This document shows, piece by piece, positions 51,590 to 58,952 of a stretch of 64,000 nucleotides of DNA (positions are counted from its first letter, which is position 1; each line of letters starts with the position of its first letter). Source of the DNA: Vibrio sp. STUT-A11. GTDB taxonomy: Bacteria; Pseudomonadota; Gammaproteobacteria; Enterobacterales; Vibrionaceae. The position numbers and the translations under genes were made by a program. The notes under the pieces are model-generated. The model saw only the letters and a program-made list of their open reading frames with translations, made no database searches and was not told the origin of the DNA. The stretch lies in NCBI RefSeq assembly GCF_026000435.1, contig NZ_AP026764.1:1426001-1490000 (forward strand). The letters run 5' to 3'.

Positions 51590-52119
51590 GTCCTTCAAAC
51601 CAGTCATGATGAGAGCCATCAATTTGGATGAGCTCACCCAAAGCAGTCACGGCGATAACGAGGTTGATAAACACGGGGCTTACGCTGTGAATGTGGCACC
51701 CAAAGGCCATCGGCGATCATCCATTGACGAAGGGTTTCAAGCGATACATTGATATGATGTTGTTCTGTTAACTTTTCATGCGCGAACGTGGGGCCGAAGT
51801 CTGGATACCGCTCAGAAAGGATTTTTAACGCCTGGGCTTTTACTTTGTCATCGATTCCAGAAAGGATTTTTAACGCCTGGGCTTTTACTTTGTCATCGAT
51901 TCGATTGGGTGAAGGTTTGCCTCGGTTGTAGTGTGCTAAAGAAGCCGCACCGAACCTGAGAAAAGATTTTATCAGTCGGGAAAGCTGCCGATAGCTGATA
52001 CCAAGAATTCTCGGCGCATCTTGTCGAGAAAGATGACAATACAAAACGTCTTGGATAACAGTTAGTCGTTGTAGTTCGCGATCGTTCATGGCAATAAGCA
52101 TCCTTAAATCTCCAAGCAA
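51590..52119 (-). pseudogene. ISNCY-family transposase remnant
   Basis: From 52119 the minus strand encodes MNDRELQRLTVIQDVLYCHL, ILGISYRQLSRLIKSFLRF, ERYPDFGPTFAHEKLTEQHH and TLRQWMIADGLWVPHSQRKP then RVYQPRYRRDC, the N-terminal helix-turn-helix part of ISNCY-type transposases. Two lesions: a 45-bp in-frame duplication, and one extra T after RRDC that shifts the frame, since GELIQIDGSHHDWFEG (the start of the catalytic domain) continues in the next frame. Beyond about 51590 the rest is missing. Confidence 0.85.
51813..51902. repeat. 45-bp direct tandem repeat inside the ISNCY remnant
   Basis: The unit beginning CAGAAAGGATTTTTAACGCC and ending TCATCGATTC occurs exactly twice (51813-51857 and 51858-51902). 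It doubles the residues IDDKVKAQALKILS without breaking the frame. Confidence 0.92.
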
Positions 52120-52177
52120 ATATAGGACAAATTCACTTAGTAATATTAGGACATTTTCACTTTGTGTTTACACTATA

Positions 52178-52209
52178 AGTGCGTGTTATATCCGGTGTTT
52201 ATGTTGAGT
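52178..52209. other. Left Xer attachment site (dif-like) of the satellite prophage
   Basis: AGTGCGTGTTA (52178-52188, XerC-type arm) is followed by a ten-base centre and TTATGTTGAGT (52199-52209, degenerate XerD-type arm). It resembles the intact dif site at the right end and marks the left junction of the integrated element. Confidence 0.7.
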
Positions 52210-52439
52210 GGTTTGTCGTAGACCTAGTGTGAACAAAGGGTGGGCGGGGCGAATTGCTCATTGTCGCAGCTTGCTGCGTACATGCTATGAGAGAGAATCG
52301 CTTTGAAACGATAGCCCGTAACATAAACTCGTATAATGCGTACTTGTGCAATTTTTGTAACTTTGTTCACCTTTCTTCATATCACCCCCTCTCCCTTGTG
52401 GTAATATTGTGATCTACATCACAATAAAGGAAGGTTGAC
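52210..52439 (+). other. Satellite left intergenic region with hairpins
   Basis: 230 bases without a gene. A hairpin GCAG-CTTG-CTGC (near 52270) flanked by TGT.../...TACA, and other short dyads, are candidates for an origin, packaging signal or folded attP. Just before the first gene is a perfect CRP-type palindrome (52408-52423). Confidence 0.45.
52408..52423 (+). promoter_or_regulatory. Perfect CRP-type site upstream of the first satellite gene
   Basis: TGTGATCTACATCACA has the TGTGA-N6-TCACA consensus with no mismatch, extended to ATTGTGAT...ATCACAAT. It sits 16 bases before the ATG at 52440, so binding could block transcription or translation initiation, or act on an upstream promoter. 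Confidence 0.55.
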
Positions 52440-52625
52440 ATGTTTGACTTAGATGAACTTATTTCTGAAACAATTCAAGAAGATGTTTCTGAATTAGTAT
52501 GTGAAATTCACAATCAACACCCTAAAGTTTCATATGACCCAGAAACTTCTGAGATTCAGGTTTCTGGTTGCTGTGAGGCGGTGATTAGTGAAGCTCTTCG
52601 ACTAATTCACGACGAACAATCTTAA
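52440..52625 (+). CDS. Small acidic satellite protein, unknown
   Basis: A 61-residue acidic protein starting MFDLDELISETIQEDVSELV with a strong AAGGAAGG site. No recognised domain; one Cys pair (GCCEAV) and one further Cys. First gene of the satellite, downstream of a CRP-type palindrome. Its size and acidity would fit a small regulator or a phage accessory protein, but I assign no function. Confidence 0.6.
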   Translation: MFDLDELISETIQEDVSELVCEIHNQHPKVSYDPETSEIQVSGCCEAVISEALRLIHDEQS

Positions 52626-52756
52626 CTCGATTTTCTCTGCTATAAGCTTGCTTGTAGAGAGAAAATGAGTAGCCAAGCTCCACCTTTCTCAAAGCTGTCT
52701 GTCCTGCTTAATCGCGCGGCAGCTTTAGCAGTTCCCAATGTTCCAAGGACCTATAT

Positions 52757-52963
52757 ATGCACAAGTTTTATTTTGTTAATAATCTTATGGATGATAACGG
52801 TGACCATGAAGTTCATACCTTAGACTGTAATCACTTACCAAATACTGAAAGAACATTGGTTGGTTGGTTTGATAACTGCGAGGATGCTGTAAAAGCAGCT
52901 AAAAAGTTTTATCTCAATTCTAATGGTTGCTATTGGTGTTCAAGAAGCTGCCATACCAGTTAG
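52757..52963 (+). CDS. Small Cys-rich satellite protein, unknown
   Basis: A 68-residue protein starting MHKFYFVNNLMDDNGDHEVH. Cys positions (TLDCNHL, DNCEDA, GCYWCSRSC) and His suggest a small zinc site. Similar short proteins with a C-terminal CYWCS occur beside phage-type elements in Vibrio as far as I recall, with no known role. A 131-base gap separates it from the first ORF. Confidence 0.6.
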   Translation: MHKFYFVNNLMDDNGDHEVHTLDCNHLPNTERTLVGWFDNCEDAVKAAKKFYLNSNGCYWCSRSCHTS

Positions 52964-53173
52964 CCAGACCTATGACGAATATCGACGAGCGAGACTGAGC
53001 GAGGAGAATTGAGGAGCAGGTCAGGGCAAGACATTTACGAATGGAAGGGGCCCCGTTTCGTCGGGGAAGGAGCCATTCGAAAATGGCTCTTTCGTGCCGA
53101 AGGTACACTATCTTTAATAGTGTACTCTTGTTAATAGTGTACTCTTGTTTCAATTTGAAACGTTTGGGGATAA
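52964..53173. other. Satellite intergenic region with hairpins and a 17-bp repeat
   Basis: Contains CCCCG...CGGGG (about 53050-53065), GAGCCAT...ATGGCTC followed by TTT (about 53070-53095, terminator-like), an inverted pair GTACACTA (53103-53110) and TAGTGTAC (53118-53125), and a perfect tandem 17-bp repeat TTAATAGTGTACTCTTG at 53114-53130 and 53131-53147. Such a block is a candidate replication origin or packaging signal. Confidence 0.55.
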
Positions 53174-53575
53174 CTATTTTTTCTTGCTCATCTCTTCATT
53201 GCTTCCAGCAAAGCTAGCCAAACCGAAGACTCTATTATCAGTCCTATCCAGTAATACCTGCATACTCATCGCTATACAGTATTTATCCATTATATCTATG
53301 AGACTGTTTTTGCTTGCGTCTGGGAGTTTTTGAACTCTTTCTAACACCATCGATAACAGACCATCTAAATTTGTTTCAGATACGTCATTAAGGAGTGCGT
53401 TTGGACTGCACTCTAGAGCATCGATCAACGAATAGATTGTACTCAACTTTGGATCTACTTCGTTTCTTTCTATCTTTGAAATTTGCCCAACTCGTACATT
53501 ACATAGCTCTGCTAGGTCACCTTGAGTTAGGTGTTTATCTCTTCTGAGACGTCTTAAGTTTTCGCCTATAGCCAC
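53174..53575 (-). CDS. XRE-family repressor of the satellite (RstR-like role)
   Basis: A 133-residue repressor starting at GTG 53575 (VAIGENLRRLRRDKHLTQGD) with GAGG upstream; a longer frame to 53608 lacks a site. Helix-turn-helix: LTQGDLAELCNVRVGQISKI, ERNEVDPKLSTIYSLIDAL. The C-terminal half is helical. It is divergent from the replication gene, the arrangement of RstR and RstA in CTX/RS1, and probably shuts off replication from the shared region 53576-53698. Confidence 0.85.
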   Translation of the reverse strand: MAIGENLRRLRRDKHLTQGDLAELCNVRVGQISKIERNEVDPKLSTIYSLIDALECSPNALLNDVSETNLDGLLSMVLERVQKLPDASKNSLIDIMDKYCIAMSMQVLLDRTDNRVFGLASFAGSNEEMSKKK

Positions 53576-53629
53576 ATTATTGACCTCAAATTTATCTTGC
53601 AAGCACAATTATAACCCCTTATATTCACC

Positions 53630-53682
53630 ACATAGGACAAAACTAATCCTACAGGATTAATTAAAAACATTCTCTAGGATTA
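53630..53682. promoter_or_regulatory. Operators between repressor and replication gene
   Basis: A perfect palindrome TAATCCT-AC-AGGATTA (53644-53659), a further half-site TAGGATTA (53675-53682) and a weaker TAGGACAA (53633-53640) lie in the 123-base divergent region. They are the likely binding sites of the XRE-type repressor. Confidence 0.65.
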
Positions 53683-53698
53683 TTGACAGGTTTTTGGT

Positions 53699-54997
53699 GT
53701 GATAGACAAACTCAAAATATCGATACCTTTTAAGACAGAATTTACCTTTACTACGCATCAAGCGAAGTCGGGTGAAGTCGTGTCTTACGTCGATATTAAA
53801 GAGTGCTCTCGTCGTGGGATCGGCCTTGAAGCTAAAACAATCTTCTTTACTGGTGATGTTGGTTCTACTGAGTATGAAGTAGCAGACCTTCGTCATGCTT
53901 TTGAGTCATTGCCCACTCACTTTACTGGAATGGCATTCAAAATTTATCAGGGAACTCGTCTACGATCTCCTTGTATCGAGTTAAAGGCATCTCCAGCCAA
54001 AATCCTCCAAGGACACAACGTCTACGGGCCAACTTCTATCGAAGTTGGAGCTACAGAAATGTTGATGGCGTTCTTCAATAACTATCCTGAAGTGTATGAA
54101 ATGCTTGATGTTCCATCAGCGACATTGGATGCGCTTGACGCAACTTACTCAGCTCGGTTGAGAACTGAGTTACAGGCTAAACAAGTAATCCAGCAACTGA
54201 AGAATGTATCGAATAAACAGATGCGTACAGCTGTACGTAATGATCATGAAACCACCGTTTACTTCAATAAAAACTCGCGCCACTGCGATCGAAAAGCGTA
54301 TTTAAAAGGCCCAGAGTTTAATCGACAACTTCGTGACTTACGCTCATTAAAGGAGAAAGGTGATAACTCATATGATCGAGTTATCGATGTAATGTCGGAT
54401 CCAAAGTTGATCAATTATGCCCGCTACTTAGTTCGCTTAGAAGCTGGTGCGCACCGAAGATACTTAGACGCTCTAAACATCCCACACAAATTATCTGACG
54501 CCATTATTTACCAGAAAGAATACGAATCATCAGGCCGCAACTTAATCGCAGATATCTGGACAAAGGCGTTCACACCGTTACTTGAAGCATTAGAGGGGCA
54601 ACACATGACCATATTTAACGATGAAGAAGTGCATAGAAAGCTTAAACAAACTTACTTCCGATATACGCCCAAAGGAAATATCTCATATGCCAAAGCTGAC
54701 AAGTTGTTCCGTTTTTACCGTTCTCTGGTATCTGACGGCTATCACGCTGTCTATCAGTCGTTTACTTCAAGAGCTACGTTCTCTAGACAACTAAATGCGC
54801 TGCTCGATATAGGCTTCTCAAAGGCCCAATTACAAAATCTTCAAGGAAATGAAAAAGATAATGTTGTTCCACTTTTACAGGTCATCAAAATCGACTTCTC
54901 ACAACAGCACCCTGATGACTATATAGAGCCAAAAGTAGGGCATATATCTCGAATGTATGGCTATGGTGGAGACAACGTGATCCGTTTAACTGCTTAA
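53699..54997 (+). CDS. Phage/plasmid replication initiator (gene II/X family)
   Basis: A 432-residue rolling-circle initiator of the filamentous-phage gene II/X type, starting at GTG 53699 (MIDKLKISIPFKTEF). Seen: SPCIELKASPAKILQGHNVY, TVYFNKNSRHCDRKAYLKGP (with Tyr and Lys typical of the nicking active site), YARYLVRLEAGAHRRYLD. The C-terminal DUF-like helical portion includes FRFYRSLVSDGYHAVYQSFT. It is the only replication gene of the element. A distinct cri/RstA-like role is likely. The start has only a weak ribosome site. Confidence 0.9.
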   Translation: MIDKLKISIPFKTEFTFTTHQAKSGEVVSYVDIKECSRRGIGLEAKTIFFTGDVGSTEYEVADLRHAFESLPTHFTGMAFKIYQGTRLRSPCIELKASPAKILQGHNVYGPTSIEVGATEMLMAFFNNYPEVYEMLDVPSATLDALDATYSARLRTELQAKQVIQQLKNVSNKQMRTAVRNDHETTVYFNKNSRHCDRKAYLKGPEFNRQLRDLRSLKEKGDNSYDRVIDVMSDPKLINYARYLVRLEAGAHRRYLDALNIPHKLSDAIIYQKEYESSGRNLIADIWTKAFTPLLEALEGQHMTIFNDEEVHRKLKQTYFRYTPKGNISYAKADKLFRFYRSLVSDGYHAVYQSFTSRATFSRQLNALLDIGFSKAQLQNLQGNEKDNVVPLLQVIKIDFSQQHPDDYIEPKVGHISRMYGYGGDNVIRLTA

Positions 54998-55013
54998 AAA
55001 ATAGGAAAATACT

Positions 55014-55295
55014 ATGCTAAAAATCGAAATCTTCTCAGAAAATGAACAAACAGAAACTCGTATTATCCCAGCCAGAGATGATAAGCCGTCGCGTAACATC
55101 TATGAACAAGTCGCTTATGCACATTTAGGTGGAAAGTTCCCTGTAGAGATGAAAATTCAACTGGATCAAGGCCAACCTGCATATACTGCGGGGCTTTACA
55201 CAATCCATCCATCTAGCTTCGCTATCAATCAATATGGGTCATTAGAGTTGAAGCGCTTTGGCTTACTTATTGAACCTATGACAAAAAATGCTTAG
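55014..55295 (+). CDS. Phage ssDNA-binding protein (gpV-like)
   Basis: A 93-residue protein with the pattern of gene V-type helix-destabilising proteins: YEQVAYAHLGGKFPVEMKIQ, GLYTIHPSSFAINQYG, ELKRFGLLIEPM. It would coat the single-stranded genome and switch it from replication to packaging. 16 bases after the initiator gene, so one operon. Confidence 0.85.
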   Translation: MLKIEIFSENEQTETRIIPARDDKPSRNIYEQVAYAHLGGKFPVEMKIQLDQGQPAYTAGLYTIHPSSFAINQYGSLELKRFGLLIEPMTKNA

Positions 55296-55307
55296 AGGAA
55301 CTACCAA

Positions 55308-55514
55308 ATGAAGATTTACTACGAACAAGTTGCACCAGATATGATCTCAACGTTCACACCAGGTGAAGGCTGGTATACGTTCAAGTCGATGGACATGATG
55401 CATGCATCACTGGGTTCTGAGTTCGGTGAACAGTTAGAGCTTATCGAATTTACACCGGAAATGTACGAGTCTATGCGACAAAGTGGCGACTTCGATGGAT
55501 ACGAACCGGCTTAA
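55308..55514 (+). CDS. Small satellite protein, unknown
   Basis: A 68-residue acidic protein starting MKIYYEQVAPDMISTFTPGE, in the same operon 12 bases after the ssDNA-binding gene with GAGGAA upstream. No domain recognised. Confidence 0.65.
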   Translation: MKIYYEQVAPDMISTFTPGEGWYTFKSMDMMHASLGSEFGEQLELIEFTPEMYESMRQSGDFDGYEPA

Positions 55515-55537
55515 AAGAAACCTTGTGGGAAAAATAA

Positions 55538-55903
55538 ATGGCAAAAGGAAAAGTTACAGTCCATCTGACGGAACACCCAAGCAATGAAAATATCGAGCTA
55601 GTCGATTTTAATAGTCGTGCTTTAACCGAAGTAATAACGGTCCCAAGCGATGTGTGTATCACAGAGAGTTGTGAAGTTGTCCGTTATGAAAAACTGCCGT
55701 CAGACTGGGAGAGCTACAGCGTCGATGTGTATGAAAAATCAAACTTGGAAAATGGTATTGCTACATATAAGTTTACAGAAGCTAGAATGGTTGAACGCTG
55801 CAAAGCAATAACGAAGCAAGGAACGCGTTGCATGAAAGCCGCAAAGCATCTCAAGAGCTATTGTTCGATAACTCATGGAAACGAACCGGACAGTTCTAAA
55901 TAG
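55538..55903 (+). CDS. Satellite protein with a C-terminal Cys/His motif (DUF5763-like)
   Basis: A 121-residue protein. The C-terminus RCKAITKQGTRCMKAAKHLK followed by SYCSITHG has a CX9CX10CX3H spacing like DUF5763 zinc motifs. The N-terminal half is unannotated. Last gene of the satellite operon, ending 14 bases before the dif site. Possible roles include host takeover or anti-phage defence; neither is shown. Confidence 0.7.
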   Translation: MAKGKVTVHLTEHPSNENIELVDFNSRALTEVITVPSDVCITESCEVVRYEKLPSDWESYSVDVYEKSNLENGIATYKFTEARMVERCKAITKQGTRCMKAAKHLKSYCSITHGNEPDSSK

Positions 55904-55916
55904 CTCCTACACCTTA

Positions 55917-55944
55917 AGTGCGTATTATATGTGTTATGTTAAAT
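55917..55944 (+). other. dif site (XerC/XerD), right end of the satellite
   Basis: XerC arm AGTGCGTATTA (55917-55927), centre TATGTG, XerD arm TTATGTTAAAT (55934-55944). The XerD arm is identical to that of both V. cholerae dif sites as I recall them. The XerC arm differs from V. cholerae dif1 at one base. This is the functional chromosome-dimer resolution site restored after satellite integration. Confidence 0.88.
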
Positions 55945-56147
55945 GAAATGTAACGCTACGCCAGATCTTATCGATATTAGCCTCCTATCCCTCTCTTATT
56001 TCAATTCCATCCAGGGTTTTGAGGCTTTCATTAAACATAATGGCTATTTACCATAAAATAGCTAATATCGATCTATCAATCTGCGATTGCTCAATCTTCA
56101 ATTAGCGGTTAAACAAGATGTTGAATACTATACAAACGTGAAAATAA

Positions 56148-56171
56148 AAAAGCGTCTGTATCGACGCTTTT
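56148..56171. terminator. Bidirectional terminator before yciH
   Basis: AAAAGCGTC pairs with GACGCTTTT around TGTATC. It ends the minus-strand yciH operon. Confidence 0.88.
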
Positions 56172-56186
56172 ATTCAATCTAGATTG

Positions 56187-56498
56187 TTAGCCGCCAGCTA
56201 GCTTAACGGTCATGCCTTTCTTTTCCAGATGTGCTTTGATTTTATCTCGAGCATCACCTTGGATTTCAATATTGCCGTCTTTAACTGAGCCGCCGCAACC
56301 ACACACTTTCTTGAGTTCTGCTGCGAGCAATTTTAATGGAGCGTCATCGAGATCTAACCCAGTGACAATACAAACCCCTTTGCCTTTACGGCCTTTCGTT
56401 TGGCGTTGAATACGCACGATGCCGTCACCCTTAGGACGAGCAATTTTCTCTTCTTCCGGTTTAATTCGGCCGGTTTCCGTTGAATATACTAAGGTCAT
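56187..56498 (-). CDS. yciH: SUI1/eIF1-like translation factor YciH
   Basis: A 103-residue protein with the SUI1 fold: VRIQRQTKGRKGKGVCIVTG, LLAAELKKVCGCGGSVKDG, IEIQGDARDKIKAHLEKKG. Bacterial YciH resembles eukaryotic initiation factor 1; its role is debated, with reports of a role in initiator discrimination and stress translation. It is four bases downstream of the DUF3319 gene, so the two are coupled. Confidence 0.95.
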   Translation of the reverse strand: MTLVYSTETGRIKPEEEKIARPKGDGIVRIQRQTKGRKGKGVCIVTGLDLDDAPLKLLAAELKKVCGCGGSVKDGNIEIQGDARDKIKAHLEKKGMTVKLAGG

Positions 56499-56502
56499 AC
56501 TG

Positions 56503-56883
56503 TTATTTCTTGTGTTGTTGAGTTTGCAGCGCTTTTTTCTTCGCGACTAAATAAGCTTCAATATGACGTTGAATAGCGCTTTTACTGCCTTTAAGTAGCT
56601 TGCCATTAAACATGCAATACCACTCATTTGGCTCGCCAGAGTCATTTTTTAAAGTATAGCCGTTAAAATCGACTGATTGTGTTCCCACGGTGTTTTGCCT
56701 TGTTTGAGCGAGAGATGCAAACTCTTTCGGATCGATGATTGAGGCGGTATCGCACCACCAATCAATACTCTTTTTAACTGAGGTTAGATTACCTTGCAAA
56801 ACGTGGCTTTTGATCTTTACTTTCCACAGGCTCCCATCCAAACTGGATTTTAAGTTAAAGCCTCTATACGTCGCAACTGCCAT
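56503..56883 (-). CDS. DUF3319-family protein
   Basis: A 126-residue cytoplasmic protein starting MAVATYRGFNLKSSLDGSLW, containing two repeats of a short motif: GFNLKSSLDGSLWKVKIKSHVLQG and GYTLKNDSGEPNEWYCMFNGKLLKG. The duplication suggests two copies of a small beta domain. The family is mostly Vibrionaceae and has no known function. Upstream of yciH with a four-base gap. Confidence 0.82.
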   Translation of the reverse strand: MAVATYRGFNLKSSLDGSLWKVKIKSHVLQGNLTSVKKSIDWWCDTASIIDPKEFASLAQTRQNTVGTQSVDFNGYTLKNDSGEPNEWYCMFNGKLLKGSKSAIQRHIEAYLVAKKKALQTQQHKK

Positions 56884-57000
56884 ACCAATGCCCCATTTTT
56901 TGTATTAATTTCGGTGGACTCAGAATGTTTAATGAGCATCCGTAGCTCTAGATGCCCTGCATAAATACTTTTAACACAACCTGTTGTTAAGTGACGTTAA

Positions 57001-57990
57001 TTACACTGCACTATTGATACAGCCTTCGAGAAACTCGTGGAATTTGTGACCATTATTTTGAAGCATTTTCGGGAACATGGAGATTGGTGTCATACCCGGG
57101 AACGTATTTACTTCGTTCAGGTAAATCTCTCCCTCTTCGGTCAAGAAGAAGTCAATACGAGATAAATGACGAAGATTCATCTGTTTAAACACGGTCTCTG
57201 ACTCTTGTTTGATCGTCTCTACCTGCTCAGGAGTAAGATCTTTCGCTTCAACTTCTGTCAATGAGTGGCTGGCACTGCTGTATTTCTCATCGTAAGAATA
57301 GAACGTACCGTCAGGTGCAATTACCTCACCTGGTTTAGTAACGTAGAGTTCGCCGTTCATTTCATAAGCGGCAACTTCTAATTCTCGAGGCTTAACAGAC
57401 TTTTCTACTAAAACTTGGTCAGAGTAACCAAAAGCAGCGTTAACCGCATCCGAAAGCATTTCTCTTTCCGTTACACTGTAACACCCGACTGAAGAACCTT
57501 GTCTTGCGGCTTTGACGAATACTTTTCCCCACTTATCAAATGCTTGATGCGCTTGAGAGTGAGCCTGTTCATTATTTTTGGTAAGGAACAAGTATGGTGT
57601 ATTCGGTATGCCGAGCGCGTCGTACCAAAGCTTTGATGTAATTTTGTTAAAGCTGTTGCAGCTCGCTTCTGGCCCACAGCCAAGGTAAGGAATACCTGAA
57701 ATTTCAAACAGGGATTGAATGTCACCCGTTTCGCCAGGAAAGCCATGGATGCAAGGTACGATAAAGTCGATGAGCTGATTAGACTCGCTAGAACATAAGC
57801 TTTTGGTGTTGAGATCCAAGTAAACCAGTTCGCCTTGGTCGGTCATCCAACCTTCATTTTTGATTTCTACACGCGTTACCTTGATGTTCTCAATAAGATT
57901 CAGCTGTTGTTCGATAAAATTAGCAGACAGCAATGATATCTCGTGCTCTGAAGAGCCACCACCGCATAATAGAAGAATATTTTTAATCAT
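57001..57990 (-). CDS. ddl: D-alanine--D-alanine ligase
   Basis: Makes D-Ala-D-Ala for peptidoglycan. The 329 residues carry N-terminal LLCGGGSSEHEISLLSANFI with the substrate Glu in EHEIS, the ATP-grasp motif FVKAARQGSSVGCY, EKSVKPRELEVAAYE, and C-terminal metal ligands in RIDFFLTEEGEIYLNEVNTFPGM. Length and motifs are of the usual DdlA/B type. Alone on its strand; no adjacent mur genes, so this is a second-chromosome isozyme. Confidence 0.95.
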   Translation of the reverse strand: MIKNILLLCGGGSSEHEISLLSANFIEQQLNLIENIKVTRVEIKNEGWMTDQGELVYLDLNTKSLCSSESNQLIDFIVPCIHGFPGETGDIQSLFEISGIPYLGCGPEASCNSFNKITSKLWYDALGIPNTPYLFLTKNNEQAHSQAHQAFDKWGKVFVKAARQGSSVGCYSVTEREMLSDAVNAAFGYSDQVLVEKSVKPRELEVAAYEMNGELYVTKPGEVIAPDGTFYSYDEKYSSASHSLTEVEAKDLTPEQVETIKQESETVFKQMNLRHLSRIDFFLTEEGEIYLNEVNTFPGMTPISMFPKMLQNNGHKFHEFLEGCINSAV

Positions 57991-58139
57991 GAATCAATCT
58001 TTCCGTGACCTACAAAAGATACTTGTTGTTATGATAACCCTTTGAGTAGTGAGGTACAGTTATTTTACTGTGAGGCGTATCGTTCGGGTACGATTTGAAC
58101 AAAATAAAAAGGGAGCGATATGCCCCCTGGTTGGTTTGG

Positions 58140-58709
58140 TCAGTTGAGCTTTTTAAGCGATGGGTATGCCGAGTTTTTAATCGCATCAATGCTTTTAACA
58201 AAAGGTTTTAGATGACGAAATTGCGCTGGAAGTGATGAAATCGCCTGTTTTGCTTCCGCACTCGTTGCGTAATCTCCGTATAAAATTGAGTACCATTTTG
58301 TGCCATTAACGACTTTGTAGTTCGCCCATATCGGCTGCTCACTTTGCGGCAATTTGTTGGCAAACTGAGTCACTTTATCTTCACTACCAACTGCGACAAC
58401 TTGAATGGTGTATCCGAAACGTTGAATGGCTGATTGCTCATTACTTGGCGGGATGATCTTAACTGGTTTTACCTGATCGTTTGGAGTCAGTTTTACGACC
58501 TTCTTCTCTGCTGGCTTAGGTGCCATCTTAACCACGGCCGGTGTTACGTCTTTCTCAACAACTGAATTTTCAGACGCCATAATTGGTTTTGATATGACAT
58601 CTGAAGAATAATCCTCTTGAAAACTCTCTGAGGTAACATCCGTAGTGTAAGTTTCAGATGCACAAGCGGAAAGAAGAAGGGTTAAGCCGATGATTGCGGT
58701 CTTTTTCAT
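58140..58709 (-). CDS. SPOR-domain lipoprotein
   Basis: A 189-residue outer- or inner-membrane lipoprotein. Signal with lipobox LLSACAS; ATG at 58709 because a longer frame to 58772 adds an untypical N-terminus. C-terminal SPOR domain (RFGYTIQVVAVGSEDKVTQF, VNGTKWYSILYGDYATSAEA) binds denuded glycan at the septum. The middle is a Lys/Pro-rich linker. DamX-like septal proteins have a similar layout, but without a membrane helix the role here is uncertain. Confidence 0.88.
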   Translation of the reverse strand: MKKTAIIGLTLLLSACASETYTTDVTSESFQEDYSSDVISKPIMASENSVVEKDVTPAVVKMAPKPAEKKVVKLTPNDQVKPVKIIPPSNEQSAIQRFGYTIQVVAVGSEDKVTQFANKLPQSEQPIWANYKVVNGTKWYSILYGDYATSAEAKQAISSLPAQFRHLKPFVKSIDAIKNSAYPSLKKLN

Positions 58710-58952
58710 GAATAACAAACGCTCTGAATAAATATTACGATAAATCATGCCGATAGGAGGCTCGATTATCAAGCATCAAATACAATAATCTGCCTATTTG
58801 ATGTGATGAGAGACACAAACTCTACAAGCTTTGTACAGTTTTTCTCCGTTGTTTATCGCGGACATGTTTTCTCTAAGACGTATTCGTTTATGATTGTTGG
58901 TATCCATACAGTAAAGCTCTCAACAATCTCGTGTTAAAGGCAAGGAATCTGC

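Larger units (their letters stand above)
52178..55944. mobile_element. Xer-integrated satellite of filamentous-phage type (IMEX)
   Basis: About 3.7 kb between two dif-like sites, containing a repressor, a gene II/X-type replication protein, a gpV-like ssDNA-binding protein and four small proteins. There is no coat, adsorption (pIII), assembly (Zot/pI) or secretin gene and no integrase, so it uses host XerCD and would need a helper phage for particles. Organisation resembles the TLC/RS1 satellite class of Vibrio, but gene content is not the same as I remember of either. Confidence 0.85.

Noticed and set aside
51540..51752. 70-codon plus-strand frame
   Set aside because: Antisense to the ISNCY transposase remnant.
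55945..56147. Gene downstream of dif
   Set aside because: Only AT-rich sequence with short inverted repeats; no ORF or RNA recognised.
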